Source: Alphaproteobacteria bacterium (GTDB lineage: Bacteria > Pseudomonadota > Alphaproteobacteria > Micavibrionales > Micavibrionaceae). From it: a stretch of 64,000 bases of DNA. Below the pieces are notes generated by a model. It was not told the DNA's origin, ran no database searches, and was given only the letters and a program-made list of their open reading frames with translations. Positions 17,578-27,900 of the stretch are shown in pieces. The first letter of the stretch is position 1; each line of letters starts with the position of its first letter. The stretch spans positions 248,001 to 312,000 of the forward strand of contig NZDE01000012.1 of assembly GCA_002690045.1 (NCBI GenBank), in the 5' to 3' direction. Position numbers and translations under genes: made by a program.

Positions 17578-18202
17578 GGGCCATCTTTAACACATAACCA
17601 TCCGCCTGTGTGATTAAGACCTCAGGCTCAGCAGGGTCTTGTTCCAGTTTTTGACGCAGGCGGTATATATGGGTTTCTATCGTGTGGGTTTCAACATCTT
17701 TATGATAGCCCCATACATTATCAAGCAATTCTTGTCGCGCCACAGGCGCACCCTTTGCCGCGTATAAGTAGCGTAAAATATGGACTTCTGTATCGGTCAA
17801 TTCTGTTTCCGCCTGTCCGTCAGCCGCGCGCAACATATTTTCTGGCAAGCATATTTGCCAGCCCATAATATCTAAACGGCGCGGTAATTGCCCTGTGGCG
17901 CGCCCCTCCAATAAGGCCGTAATGCGGTCAATGATGCGCCCCATACGCAGCGGCGTTAAAAACTTATAATCAAAGGAAAGCGCTTCACTCGGCTGCGCGC
18001 CGATATAAAGGACATAAGCCAACGGGTTTTCACGCAACGATTTTTGCGGCAGATCTTCATCAAAAGGGGCGATAAAGATATTAATATCGCCAAAACCATC
18101 ATTAAGTGAAAAATCTAAATCACTATGCACTGTGGATATAGCATCCTTGATGAACGCATAATGCGCGGCATTATTTGTATGTATTGCAATTTGTTTCTGC
18201 AT
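17561..18202 (-). CDS. OmpR/PhoB-type winged-helix regulator with degenerate receiver
   Basis: A 213-aa protein. The C-terminal half (about 110-213) is a clear OmpR/PhoB DNA-binding domain: ELTDTEVHILRYLYAAKGAPVARQELLDNVWGYHKDVETHTIETHIYRLRQKLEQDP, split by normal turns, and ending ITQADGYVLKM. The N-terminal half is as long as a receiver domain but lacks the usual phospho-acceptor context: the strand that should end in Asp reads DINIFIAPFDEDLPQ, and no DD pair is visible near the start. It is therefore probably phosphorylation-independent. Regulators with this layout are widespread in Rhodospirillales-like alphaproteobacteria. ATG 18202 has AAGGACG upstream. No partner kinase is adjacent on the same strand, although the DivL-like gene is nearby. 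Confidence 0.8.
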   Translation of the reverse strand: MQKQIAIHTNNAAHYAFIKDAISTVHSDLDFSLNDGFGDINIFIAPFDEDLPQKSLRENPLAYVLYIGAQPSEALSFDYKFLTPLRMGRIIDRITALLEGRATGQLPRRLDIMGWQICLPENMLRAADGQAETELTDTEVHILRYLYAAKGAPVARQELLDNVWGYHKDVETHTIETHIYRLRQKLEQDPAEPEVLITQADGYVLKMAPIQAA

Positions 18203-18339
18203 CACGTCCTTAACACGGCGAAAATTACCTAATAGGCGGCAAAATTAACGTTTGCCTGACTTTTATTATTATCATGCCCCCCATTAGTTTTACAGCTAAT
18301 TTGTTGTTTTTAGTTGATTTTGCGATGTACATCATAAAT

Positions 18340-18355
18340 TGGCACAATTCTTGTA
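18340..18355 (+). promoter_or_regulatory. Possible sigma-54-like element
   Basis: TGGCAC (18340-18345), five bases, TTGTA (18351-18355). The consensus is TGGCAC-N5-TTGCA/T, so one critical base (the C of the -12 GC) differs. It lies 50 bp before the next gene. No sigma-54 activator gene is seen nearby. Confidence 0.25.
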
Positions 18356-18404
18356 TTTATAACCGCTGGGTACACATAAAATAGGCATATACTGGCATTT
18401 ACCA

Positions 18405-18998
18405 ATGATGGACATACAGAAGACACCATTAATAAACACGCAAAACCGTACAGCACAAGCGCCGAAGAGCGATGATGCGCAGGCGCTGTTTATGCGTGAG
18501 AAAAACGACCGTATGGCAGGGTCAGCCCCAGAATGGCGCAGCGCAGATTCCGCGCGCGAGAAAACAGTATTCCGCTTAAGTGAAGCTGCGCAAAGTGATG
18601 CGAGCGCCCAGGCTGCCCCATCCCCTTATGTGCAGTCATTTAAGGGCTATATGGTGCAATCCGTCCCCAAAGACGAAGCCTATGGCGTGGGCGATATGAT
18701 TGACATGGTCAATCCACTACAACATTTACCACTTATTGGCTCAGCCTATCGCAGCCTCACAGGGGATGACATCAACCCTGCTGGACGTATAATTGGCGGC
18801 GCAATATTTGGCGGCGGCTTGGGTGCAAGCGCCAGCATAGCTAATGTCATTACACAAGAAGAAACAGGCAAAGATATGTCAGGTCTTGTCGTCAGCAAAA
18901 TTATCGGAAGCCGTGCAAGTGATGCCTATGAAAGCGCCAAAATGGCAGATCAAATCGTTAAGCGCTATGAAGACAGTAAACCTAGATATAATGAATAA
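18405..18998 (+). CDS. Protein of unknown function with glycine-rich hydrophobic segment (197 aa)
   Basis: Unrecognised. The N-terminal 90 residues are polar, Ala/Gln/Asp-rich and probably disordered. The middle contains YGVGDMIDMVNPLQHLPLIGSAYRSLTGDDINPAGRIIGGAIFGG, a hydrophobic Gly-rich stretch that could be a membrane-associated hairpin, followed by TGKDMSGLVVSKI and a charged helix ending KMADQIVKRYED. No signal peptide is present. There is no clear ribosome site before the paired ATGATG at 18405, so the exact start is uncertain. It is convergent with the Smr gene with no gap. Probably lineage-specific. Confidence 0.65.
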   Translation: MMDIQKTPLINTQNRTAQAPKSDDAQALFMREKNDRMAGSAPEWRSADSAREKTVFRLSEAAQSDASAQAAPSPYVQSFKGYMVQSVPKDEAYGVGDMIDMVNPLQHLPLIGSAYRSLTGDDINPAGRIIGGAIFGGGLGASASIANVITQEETGKDMSGLVVSKIIGSRASDAYESAKMADQIVKRYEDSKPRYNE

Positions 18999-19595
18999 TT
19001 ATTTACGCCGCTTAAGCAGCACATAAAAGGCGCCACTTCCACCGTGAAAACGTTGCGCCGAGCGTATTTTTAAGACATGTGCTTTTAGTGTTGGCTGCTC
19101 CAACCATTCTGGCAACATACGTTTAAGCACCCCTTCTTCGCCGCGCGCCGCATTTTTGCCCTTACCTGTAATAATCATAACGCAGCGATGCCCCATCGCA
19201 GCCTGAGTGGTGACGAACCGAACAACCGCATCATATGCATTTTGCTGCGTAAGTCCATGCAGGTCTAATGTGGCTTCAATCGGCATTTGCCCTTTACGGA
19301 AACGTTCATAGCTGCGCCCATCTATATCCGCATGGTTATGCAGGTTATGATGTATTTTCTGGGCAGGAGAGTTCTGGTGCTGTTCATTTCTGGTTTGTGG
19401 CGGCGCTGAAATAACGCGCCCGCTGATATGAGGTGGCTGCACATCATCTTGCGATAGTTCATCCTCACCTGAAGTCGATATATCATCGCGCTTAATCGGC
19501 GCGACGTCTTGCGTCATAAAAGCCCATAAAGCTTTATCCTCATCAGATAATTTCGCTGGCCTTTTGCGCGATTTATTCTTATCCTTTTTATCCAT
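18999..19595 (-). CDS. Smr-domain protein
   Basis: A 198-aa protein whose C-terminal 90 residues form a Smr domain: LDLHGLTQQNAYDAVVRFV, then the GHRCVMIITGKGKNA motif, GVLKRMLPEWL, and RFHGGSGAFYVLLKR at the end. This matches the short stand-alone Smr proteins (COG2840) related to the MutS2 C-terminus, which are nucleases or nucleic-acid binders; the DLHG and (T/I)GKG motifs are intact. The N-terminal 100 residues are basic then low-complexity and likely disordered. The start codon lacks a strong ribosome site. Biological role in this organism is unknown. Confidence 0.85.
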   Translation of the reverse strand: MDKKDKNKSRKRPAKLSDEDKALWAFMTQDVAPIKRDDISTSGEDELSQDDVQPPHISGRVISAPPQTRNEQHQNSPAQKIHHNLHNHADIDGRSYERFRKGQMPIEATLDLHGLTQQNAYDAVVRFVTTQAAMGHRCVMIITGKGKNAARGEEGVLKRMLPEWLEQPTLKAHVLKIRSAQRFHGGSGAFYVLLKRRK

Positions 19596-19639
19596 GGCTT
19601 ATTAATATGTTATTAAACGCTAATCTGTAAAGTGTCTAT

Positions 19640-20431
19640 ATGTTTAAAACAATAAATCTAACACTGAGAACACTGCGCACATTGCATGTGCTTATTGCTT
19701 GCTCTTACCTTCTATTTGGCATGTCCTTAAGCGCATACGCCGAAGACGAAAGCCTTGCTCTTACCCCCGCAACAAGCGCCGAAGAAATTGCGCTTATATA
19801 TTATAATTTAAAACAAAAAGATCCAAACTTTATAGATCTCGCCGCGCCTAATGTGCCTGCGGGCAGCGACATGGCGACAGTGCAAAATGAAATCAACCGC
19901 CTACAAGACCTTTTTGCAAAAAGTAACCCCGACAGCAAATACATCGTCATCCAAGATGTTATTCCCTTCACCGCACAAACAGCCAATCAACATACCGTAT
20001 TTATGCTGGAAGATTTTAACAGTGAATTTTTTATTCCGTTTTCATTCCAAAAACTGAACTTAATGATCAAGCCGCAAGAAATAGATATATATGGCGGTAT
20101 CCCCATGAGTGAAGACATGTTAGCGACATTTTTTGATGGCTATGACGGCAAAGCCTTTATCAGCTATACGCTACATATCCGCGCTAAATACGCATCTGAT
20201 GATAAAATCCTACTAGAAGACGGTAAAGAATATGCATTATTAATTGGTGACATTGCTTATCTTGCACTTCTTAACCGTAATGGCAAACCGTTTTGGGTAT
20301 ATGAAGCCCCATGGTATGGCGACACCATGCAAAGTGAATTGCAAGGGCTTTACCACAAAGAAAAACTACTAACTTCGCCCGAACTTAACAAAGTTCAAGA
20401 CGAAATTAACCAGCAATATCAGCAACCATAA
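19640..20431 (+). CDS. Secreted protein of unknown function (263 aa)
   Basis: Unrecognised with confidence. A long signal peptide (basic and hydrophobic to about residue 34, cut after LSAYA) exports it. The mature protein begins with an acidic helical region and continues with FAKSNPDSKYIVIQDVIPFTAQT, FSFQKLNLMIKPQEIDIYGG, AFISYTLHIRAKYASDD and YALLIGDIAYLALLNRNGKPFWVYEAPWY, a run of alternating strands suggesting a compact beta domain. It lacks cysteines in the mature part. It may belong to a small DUF family of secreted proteins; I could not place it by eye. It ends three bases before the convergent hslU. Confidence 0.7.
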   Translation: MFKTINLTLRTLRTLHVLIACSYLLFGMSLSAYAEDESLALTPATSAEEIALIYYNLKQKDPNFIDLAAPNVPAGSDMATVQNEINRLQDLFAKSNPDSKYIVIQDVIPFTAQTANQHTVFMLEDFNSEFFIPFSFQKLNLMIKPQEIDIYGGIPMSEDMLATFFDGYDGKAFISYTLHIRAKYASDDKILLEDGKEYALLIGDIAYLALLNRNGKPFWVYEAPWYGDTMQSELQGLYHKEKLLTSPELNKVQDEINQQYQQP

Positions 20432-20433
20432 GC

Positions 20434-21771
20434 CTAGAGAATAAACTTACTCAAATCGGTGTTACCGGCAAGTTCAGACACGTTCTCGCGTACAAATTCG
20501 GCATCAATCTTGATGGTTTCGCCGCCGCGTTCTGATGCATTAAAGCTTATATCCTCAAGCAGCTTCTCCATAACGGTCAGCAAGCGGCGTGCGCCGATAT
20601 TTTCGATGGTTTCATTTAATTCAAATGAAATGCGAGCAATCTCAGCGATGGCTTCATCATCAAATTCAAGCGTAACCTCTTCCGTGCCGATCAATGCCTT
20701 ATATTGCTTAATCAAGCAGGCATCCGTTTCGATCAAAATACGTTTAAAGTCATCTTCAGTTAACGCCTTTAATTCAACGCGGATCGGCAAACGCCCCTGC
20801 AGTTCAGCCAGCAAATCTGACGGTTTCGCGTAATGGAATGCACCTGATGCAATAAACAAAATATGATCGGTGCGGATTGTACCATGTTTGGTTGCCACAG
20901 ACGTGCCCTCAATAAGCGGTAATAAATCGCGCTGTACGCCTTCACGGCTAACGTCACCGCCGCGTGCATCTTGGCGGTGGGCGATTTTATCAACCTCGTC
21001 AATAAAGACGATGCCATTTTGCTGCACAAGCTCAAGCGCGGTTGCCGCCACGGTATCTTCATCCAATAATTTATCGGATTCTTCGGTCAACAATACCGTG
21101 TAACTTTCATCGACACGCATTTTCTTCTTTTTCGTTTGCTGCCCAAACGCTTTGCCGAAAATGTCGTTCATGTTAATCATGCTCATTGATGCGCCTGGCA
21201 TACCCGGCACTTCAAAAGATGGCAGCGCGTTGTTCGGTGCATCAACAATTTCAATTTCAATTTCGCGGTCGTTAAGGTGCCCATCACGCAGGCGCGCGCG
21301 GAAACTTTCACGCGTTGCTTCACTCGCCGATGTCCCAACCAAAGCATCAAGAACGCGGTTTTCAGCATTCTCTTCAGCTTTAATTTTTACCGTTTCACGC
21401 ATTTTATCGCGCGTCATGTGAATGGCGACTTCGACCAAGTCACGAATAATCGATTCTACATCTTTACCGACATAGCCGACTTCAGTGAACTTTGTTGCCT
21501 CAACCTTAATGAATGGCGCATAGGCAAGCTTTGCCAGACGGCGGGCGATTTCGGTTTTACCAACCCCTGTCGGCCCGATCATCAGAATGTTTTTCGGATA
21601 AACTTCCTCTTGCATATCTGGTTCAAGCTGCTGACGACGCCAGCGGTTACGTAGCGCAATCGCCACGGCGCGCTTGGCATCATCTTGGCCGATGATGAAG
21701 CGGTTTAATTCTTCAACCGTTTCACGCGGCGCATAAGACGGTATATCCATTAAGTCATTGGTCATACTCAT
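20434..21771 (-). CDS. hslU: HslU, ATPase subunit of the HslVU protease
   Basis: HslU is the AAA+ unfoldase that feeds substrates to HslV. In 445 aa it shows the N-terminal [25 protein letters not shown] signature, Walker A GPTGVGKT (residues 66-73), the I-domain insert, Walker [12 protein letters not shown], the [15 protein letters not shown] sensor region, arginine-rich [19 protein letters not shown], and the C-terminal KFIL tail that docks into HslV. Length is normal. ATG follows AAGGGTAC. The stop lies 2 bp from the convergent secreted-protein gene. It is cotranscribed with hslV, 11 bp upstream. Confidence 0.97.
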   Translation of the reverse strand: MSMTNDLMDIPSYAPRETVEELNRFIIGQDDAKRAVAIALRNRWRRQQLEPDMQEEVYPKNILMIGPTGVGKTEIARRLAKLAYAPFIKVEATKFTEVGYVGKDVESIIRDLVEVAIHMTRDKMRETVKIKAEENAENRVLDALVGTSASEATRESFRARLRDGHLNDREIEIEIVDAPNNALPSFEVPGMPGASMSMINMNDIFGKAFGQQTKKKKMRVDESYTVLLTEESDKLLDEDTVAATALELVQQNGIVFIDEVDKIAHRQDARGGDVSREGVQRDLLPLIEGTSVATKHGTIRTDHILFIASGAFHYAKPSDLLAELQGRLPIRVELKALTEDDFKRILIETDACLIKQYKALIGTEEVTLEFDDEAIAEIARISFELNETIENIGARRLLTVMEKLLEDISFNASERGGETIKIDAEFVRENVSELAGNTDLSKFIL

Positions 21772-21782
21772 TATTAGTACCC

Positions 21783-22343
21783 TTACAGTTTTTCAAGGAC
21801 GATATTTTTATTGGTGTAAACGCATATGTCGCCGGCAATTTCCATGGCGCGGCGCGCAATGTCTTCGGCCTTCATGTCATCACGGTCAACAAGCGCACGC
21901 GCGGCAGCCAAAGCGTAATTACCGCCAGAGCCAATCGCTATAATGCCATCTTCTGGTTCAACAACATCACCATTACCGGTAAGGATAAGCGAAGTTTCTT
22001 TATCACAGACCGCCATCATCGCTTCTAAGCGGCGTAAATATTTATCCGTACGCCAATCCTTCGCCAATTCTACACAGGCGCGGGTTAGTTGCCCTGGATG
22101 CGCTTCTAATTTTGCTTCCAAACGTTCAAACAAGGTAAAGGCATCTGCCGTTGCGCCAGCGAATCCGGCGACAATATCTTCATTCCGGCCAAGGCGGCGG
22201 ACTTTGCGGGCATTAGACTTTAAAACAGTCTGACCAAAGGACACCTGCCCATCACCTGCAACAACAACGTCATCCCCCTTACGGACGGAAATAATCGTTG
22301 TGGCGTGCCATTTTGATGAATCAAACGGGGAATGTTCACTCAT
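21783..22343 (-). CDS. hslV: HslV, peptidase subunit of the HslVU protease
   Basis: HslV is the proteasome-like threonine peptidase of the heat-shock protease complex. The 186-aa product contains [26 protein letters not shown]; maturation would expose Thr15 as the N-terminal nucleophile, so about 14 residues form a propeptide, longer than the single Met of E. coli but normal for alphaproteobacteria. Further motifs are [39 protein letters not shown] and [23 protein letters not shown] precedes the ATG. First gene of the hslVU operon. Divergence from other copies is not evident. Confidence 0.97.
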   Translation of the reverse strand: MSEHSPFDSSKWHATTIISVRKGDDVVVAGDGQVSFGQTVLKSNARKVRRLGRNEDIVAGFAGATADAFTLFERLEAKLEAHPGQLTRACVELAKDWRTDKYLRRLEAMMAVCDKETSLILTGNGDVVEPEDGIIAIGSGGNYALAAARALVDRDDMKAEDIARRAMEIAGDICVYTNKNIVLEKL

Positions 22344-22389
22344 TAGAAAACCTTTTTGTTACGTTTACAGTGACAGAATGTAGGTCAGG

Positions 22390-23970
22390 TTAAACAAAAG
22401 ACAAGCTCTTCGCAAGACGAACTTGCGGCAGGGCTTTGACCTTTTGGTAAACATCATCAGAAAGCATGCCATCAATGGCGATCAATGCAACAGCCTGCCC
22501 GCCGCCATTTTTACGGCCGAGGCGGAAATCCGCAATGTTAATATCTGCATCCGCCAAGATTGTGCCGATACCGCCAATCAGACCCGGTGAATCTTCATTA
22601 CGAATAAACAGCATATGGTCAGTTATTGGCGCTTCAATCGGTACGCCTTCAATATCAACGATGCGCGGTTCTTTGCCCGCAAATAATGTACCTGTGACGC
22701 TGCGCGTGTTTTGTTCAGTATGGATGGTCAGCTCAATGGCTGTCAAAAATTCTTCACATTCATCGGTGGCGCTTTCGATGACGGACACTTTCATGTCTTT
22801 TAGCATGTTACGCACATTGACCACATTAATTTCGCTACGGAACGTTTTTAATATTGCCGCAAAAAGTGTGTCGCTTATTGGGCGTGTGTTTAAATTGGTC
22901 ACGTGACCTTGATATTCGACCTCGACTTTCGTGATTGCATTTTCAGAAATTTGCCCTGCAAAAGCGCCAAGCTGCGCCGCCAAAGTCAAATATGGCGTTA
23001 GTTTCGGCGCATCTTCGGCGCTGATTGGCGCCATGTTGAGCGCATTCGTGACCGCGCCATTAACCAAGAAGTCGCCCATTTGTTCGGCAACCTGCACGGC
23101 AACATTAACTTGCGCTTCGGTGGTTGATGCGCCTAAATGCGGCGTACAAATAACGTTTTCCAAACCAAACAGAACATTGTCTTCCGCTGGTTCTTTTTCA
23201 AAAACATCTAACGCCGCGCCCGCAACCTTACCGCTTTCAAGGGCGGCTTTAAGGTCATCTTCCACTATAATGCCGCCGCGTGCGCAGTTAATAATGCGTA
23301 TGCCGTCTTTCATTTTAGCAAGCGCCTCTGCATTAATCATATGCAGCGTATGTTCATTTTTCGGTACGTGAATGGTGATGAAGTCTGCGCGCGCATAAAG
23401 CTCATCAAGTTCGACCTTTTCAACGCCAAGCTCTTTCGCGCGTTCAGGCGTAAGGAACGGATCAAATGCAATAACGCGCATTTTCAAACCAAGGCCGCGC
23501 GCCGCCGCAATCGCGCCGATATTACCGCAGCCAATAACGCCAAGCGTCTTGCCCGTCAGTTCAACGCCCATAAATTTTGATTTCTCCCATTTACCCGCAT
23601 GTGTGCTGGCATTGGCCTGCGGAATTTCACGGGCAAGGGAAAACATCATGGCAATGGCATGTTCCGCCGTTGTTATCGAATTACCAAAGGGCGTATTCAT
23701 CACAACCACGCCTTTTTTCGTCGCGGCTGCCACGTCAATATTATCAACGCCAATTCCCGCGCGGCCGATAACTTTCAGCTTCTTCGCCGCGTCTAAAATT
23801 TCAGGTGTCACCTTGGTTGATGAACGCACGGCAAGGCCGTCATATTCGGGTATGATTTTAAGCAGCTCTTCAGGCGAAAGACCGGTAATAACATCGACCT
23901 CAACACCTTTTTCTTTGAAAATTTCTGCTGCAAGCGGATTCATTTTATCGCTAATTAAGACCTTCGCCAT
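22390..23970 (-). CDS. serA: D-3-phosphoglycerate dehydrogenase
   Basis: SerA oxidises 3-phosphoglycerate, the first step of serine synthesis. The 526-aa protein is the long form: substrate-binding domain (KVLISDKMNPLAAEIF, GLAVRSSTKVTPEIL), NAD domain with GVIGCGNIGAIAAARG near residue 146, catalytic Arg in NCARGGIIVEDDL and the catalytic His in CTPHLGASTTEAQ, an ASB domain, and a C-terminal ACT domain (HMLFIRNEDSPGLIGGIGTI) that may sense serine. GGAAGGTG lies just before the ATG. The gene stands alone, divergent from ihfB across a 296-bp AT-rich interval in which I identified no convincing promoter pair. Confidence 0.96.
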   Translation of the reverse strand: MAKVLISDKMNPLAAEIFKEKGVEVDVITGLSPEELLKIIPEYDGLAVRSSTKVTPEILDAAKKLKVIGRAGIGVDNIDVAAATKKGVVVMNTPFGNSITTAEHAIAMMFSLAREIPQANASTHAGKWEKSKFMGVELTGKTLGVIGCGNIGAIAAARGLGLKMRVIAFDPFLTPERAKELGVEKVELDELYARADFITIHVPKNEHTLHMINAEALAKMKDGIRIINCARGGIIVEDDLKAALESGKVAGAALDVFEKEPAEDNVLFGLENVICTPHLGASTTEAQVNVAVQVAEQMGDFLVNGAVTNALNMAPISAEDAPKLTPYLTLAAQLGAFAGQISENAITKVEVEYQGHVTNLNTRPISDTLFAAILKTFRSEINVVNVRNMLKDMKVSVIESATDECEEFLTAIELTIHTEQNTRSVTGTLFAGKEPRIVDIEGVPIEAPITDHMLFIRNEDSPGLIGGIGTILADADINIADFRLGRKNGGGQAVALIAIDGMLSDDVYQKVKALPQVRLAKSLSFV

Positions 23971-24266
23971 GGGACACCTTCCATTCCTATAAACTTAACA
24001 CCTAACTCTTACTATTGATGATTGCCCAATTGCTTTCAATGGAATTATCAAACACTGCGCGGTTTGTTCAGAAAAGATTTCGCAGATGCACAACGCAGAA
24101 GAAAATAATCATAAAACAACAGGATAGGAATATTTCTTTTGCATCAAATACTTGACGAATACGCCCTAAATAAGGCATCCTATATATATAAGTTTATTTT
24201 TGAACCACCACCAAATGACACGCAAACAGGATTTAAACATCCATAATGTGAAGGCTTGAACAAAAC

Positions 24267-24551
24267 ATGACAAAATCAGAACTCATTCAAAAACTCGCTG
24301 ATAAAAACCCACAACTCTACCTTCGTGACATTGAGAAAATCGTTGAAACATTTTTTGACGAAGTGACTGATGCCTTATGCCGTGGTGATCGCGTCGAGTT
24401 GCGTGGCTTTGGGGCATTTTCGGTTAAAGAACGTGAAGCACGCGTTGGCCGCAACCCGCGTACGGGCGAAGCGGTCGAAGTTGAGCCAAAGAAAATGCCA
24501 TTTTTCAAAACTGGTAAAGCCCTTAAAGATCGCCTTAACGGTGATGATTAA
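24267..24551 (+). CDS. ihfB: Integration host factor beta subunit
   Basis: A 94-aa HU/IHF family DNA-bending protein. It begins [33 protein letters not shown], has [29 protein letters not shown] (the beta arm with the intercalating Pro) and ends [15 protein letters not shown]. The pattern ([19 protein letters not shown]) matches IhfB rather than HU or IhfA. IHF organises the nucleoid and assists sigma-54 promoters and site-specific recombination. GAAGG lies 12 bases upstream. The LapA-like gene follows after 21 bp, as it commonly does in Proteobacteria. Confidence 0.95.
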   Translation: MTKSELIQKLADKNPQLYLRDIEKIVETFFDEVTDALCRGDRVELRGFGAFSVKEREARVGRNPRTGEAVEVEPKKMPFFKTGKALKDRLNGDD

Positions 24552-24572
24552 TTAAAATACGGATATTCCGCC

Positions 24573-24959
24573 ATGTCGGCATTTATACGCTGGGCACTCA
24601 CCTTGCCCTTTATCATTCTGGTTGTTGGCTTTTCTGCATTTCATACAGATGACGTCACAATAAACCTACAGCCTATTGCGAATAACATTGAGCTACCGTT
24701 ATTTGTGCCCGTGATTGGCTTTTTATTCTTCGGCTTCATATGGGGCGTCGTTATTAGCTGGCTTAACGCTGCGCCGCTGCGTCACAAAAACCGTGGCCTT
24801 AATAAAGAGATCAAAACGCTTAACAAAAAAATTGACGATCTGAAAAACAAAAACCGTAAGTTAAGCAGCGATACAGAAAACACGCAGAAACTGGGCGATA
24901 ACATTGAATTCCTCCCCAGTATTCAGGATAAGCGCAAAAATAAAGACGGCCTGTTTTAA
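24573..24959 (+). CDS. LapA/DUF1049 family inner-membrane protein
   Basis: A 128-aa protein with two membrane helices (about residues 5-23 and 45-66) joined by a short loop that carries DDVTINLQPI, followed by a charged coiled-coil tail (KEIKTLNKKIDDLKNKNRK). This matches the DUF1049/LapA family, which in E. coli pairs with LapB in controlling LpxC and lipopolysaccharide synthesis, although the gene order here (directly after ihfB) is conserved in lineages where the function is not tested. lapB is not in the window. The gene ends at the last base before the convergent penicillin-binding protein gene stop. Confidence 0.8.
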   Translation: MSAFIRWALTLPFIILVVGFSAFHTDDVTINLQPIANNIELPLFVPVIGFLFFGFIWGVVISWLNAAPLRHKNRGLNKEIKTLNKKIDDLKNKNRKLSSDTENTQKLGDNIEFLPSIQDKRKNKDGLF

Positions 24960-27900
24960 TTAAACGGACGGCGCGGGCAATAACAACGGCGTAGGCTGCA
25001 CAGCCTTTTCTTGCGGCGGCTCTAATAGCGGCGTTAAATCTTTCATAATTTCTTTAAATGCCTGTGTCGGAAGAGAGCTTGTAAATTCTTCGTTTTCCGC
25101 ATCTTCACCCGCGGCATAGGCGACCATTGTTCCAAAATAGCGCTCCCCAAAATTAAACACAAAGGTTGCGGTGCGGTTACGCACTTCGGATGTTTCAACA
25201 TTACCGTAACGGTCTAAATAGGCGATGCGGTTATCACCCGTGCCCGTTTTACCGCCGAGCGCCCAAGTGTCACCATTTGATAGTTTCACAGCATTTTTTG
25301 CGCGGCGCGCTGTACCATTCTGTACAATATTCTCAAGATTATCTTTAACAATCGCAGCGATACGCGCATCTAGCACTTGCTCTGCCGCAGGAGGGCGATA
25401 GACAAAGTTGCGTTCATATGGCGTATCTTGCCCCAAATGAACTTCAGTAAAGTCCGTATAGGGCAGGCGTTTACCATCATTTAGAACAATCCCCATCAAG
25501 GTTGAAAGTGCGGCGGGCGGATCCCCCGACACACCGATTGACGTTGCGAAAGATGGAATAAGCCGCGGGAAAGGAAAGCCCTTCGCGGCCCAATTTTTAT
25601 GAATGACGTCAAAAGCATCCTGTTCTAACATGGTGTAAACATAAAGGTTCTTACGGTCCTCGTTATCCGATTTTTCGAGCCATTTATATATATCTGGCGC
25701 CATATTCACCACGCCGCGACGCAATGTTTTATAGTCCGCCTTCGGGTTTTCAATAAATTCTGATGCGAGCCATAATTCAATCGGGTGAATATCGGTGATA
25801 TATGCGCGATCATTCAAATCATATTGATCCGCGGCGTAACGACGGTGCAGCGATTCAAACGCGCCTTCCGTCAATAAATACTGATGGTCTGTGCCCGATT
25901 TATCGTTTAAAAGCGCTGTAAAGCCCTTCAAATCACGCGACGGATTAATATAACGGTCTAGCGCCGCAATATGCGCCGGCGGCATATCTTCGCGCAGCTT
26001 GCTAAAAATTAAGGCTTTCACCTCATCAGGCGTTTTACCGTTATATTGATTATAAATACGGTTAAAATGCTGAACCGCATCATGCAAGACATAACGGTCG
26101 AGATACTTTGCGCGTTTCGGGTCTTCCGCATCATCATAGACCGCAGGGTCAATATGCATTTTATTATAAATCGTATAATGGACGATATCTTCCATCATAC
26201 GAATAAATGGCAAATTGATGGAATCTTCAAACGCTTCACGCACGCTAACTTCACGGCCATTATCACGCGGCATATAATTGTGGAAACGGTGCACACCGCC
26301 GCCCGTATAAAAACGCTCATAATTTTTTGCCGAATAAACACGGTTCATGGCGGCATCTAACACCCCCGCCTCGCTATCATCCCGCGCCTCCTCATGCGCT
26401 GCTATATAGTCGAGGACAAATGTCGTAATACCGTCTTCTTCAGCTTGGCGCTCAGTCAATTTTGGGTAATCTTCAGGGGCAAGGCTTTCGATATGGCGAT
26501 AACATTCCAAAACAGATTCTAAATAGGTGACCAAGGTTCTAAACTTCGCCGTTGAACCAAGTTCCAACATCGAATCTTCATTCAGGTTAAATTCACCGCC
26601 AAAATTATCCGTCTGAATTCGCAAATAATTTGCATCGCCGACACGCTCATAAAGGGTGAAGCTATATTGAATATTCCCTGCTGTATCAAGCTTAGCCATT
26701 TTATCGCCAATAACTGCCTGCCCTTTTTCACTATAGGGGTTGCCTAAGTCTTTCAAAGCCTTATTGACCAATTGCGTGGCACGGTAGTCAATTGTTGTGT
26801 TGGCAGAAATATCCATACGGTCAAAATCATGCATACTTTGAAGGCCAAGCGTTTGCATCAAATTCACCCGCACCAGACTCACCGCTTTTTCAGGGGCTTC
26901 AGGCAGTAATGTCGGATTTATTTTCTGCGCCCAGTCTAAACGCTGCGCCAAAGCGCGGCTCTTTAACTGTTCAGATATCAAGCCCTCTTTGACAAAAAGC
27001 GGCAAGTAGATATCAATACGTTTATCAAGCGCATCCCTATCCTGACGCAGGAAACCTGTTGGGCGCTGCACAGCCATAATCAAGGCGAGTGTCTGGCGGT
27101 AATATTGCGCCTTTTGCGCCCATTCTTCTTCACTTAAGGCACTTTCGTCGCGGGACATGATGTGGTTAAAGTTCGCGACATCCGTATTAAACCATACGGC
27201 CAGCCCGTCTTGTATACCAATAACTTCACCAAAACCTGCATAGCCTGAAAGCGGCACAGCATTGATATAATTCGTCACTGCATCGCGGCGGGTTTGCAGC
27301 GTATTATCTGGCGCTTTGGAATATGCGCGCGCAGATGCGGTAAAGACCTGCGTTGCTTTATCAAGCATGCCATTTGTGTGCCCTCCATCTGAATGGCGCA
27401 GCTTCTCAAGCTGTTCGGCGAGTGTTGAGCCACCTGATCCATCGCCGCCAATCCCAAGTTTCTCATAAACCTGCTGCATTACCGCGTAAAATTTACGATC
27501 CCACTCAATCGCGTAGTTACGGCTTGGGAGAATATCTTGATCAAGCTGTTCGCGGTTTTCGACATAGAGTAAACTTTTGACAACCAGTTCAGGGATGCTG
27601 TCAAAGTCCGCATACACGCCGCGCGGATAATGTGCGCTATGTATTGGCGCATCATGGCTATCCGCAATAGATAACCCTGCCTGATTCTTTTCATCGTAAA
27701 TGGGAAAAAGCGGCACTGGCGGCAGGAAGCTTGGTCCTTGCCATGTCGCGGTTTGCCCCGTGGCTTTGCTCACCAAAGCAAAGTTTTTAGCCACCAGCGT
27801 TTGCTCAAGCATCGGGAAGGCTGTATAGCCGAGACGATTATCATACGGCCCATTTGGCGCGGCAATATCTGGCTGCGTTATATCGGCACTTACAACATGT

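Noticed and set aside
24152-24190. TTGACG followed by TATATATATA before ihfB, as a possible promoter
   Set aside because: The distance between the boxes is 23 bp, too long for sigma-70, and no acceptable -10 is found at 16-18 bp.
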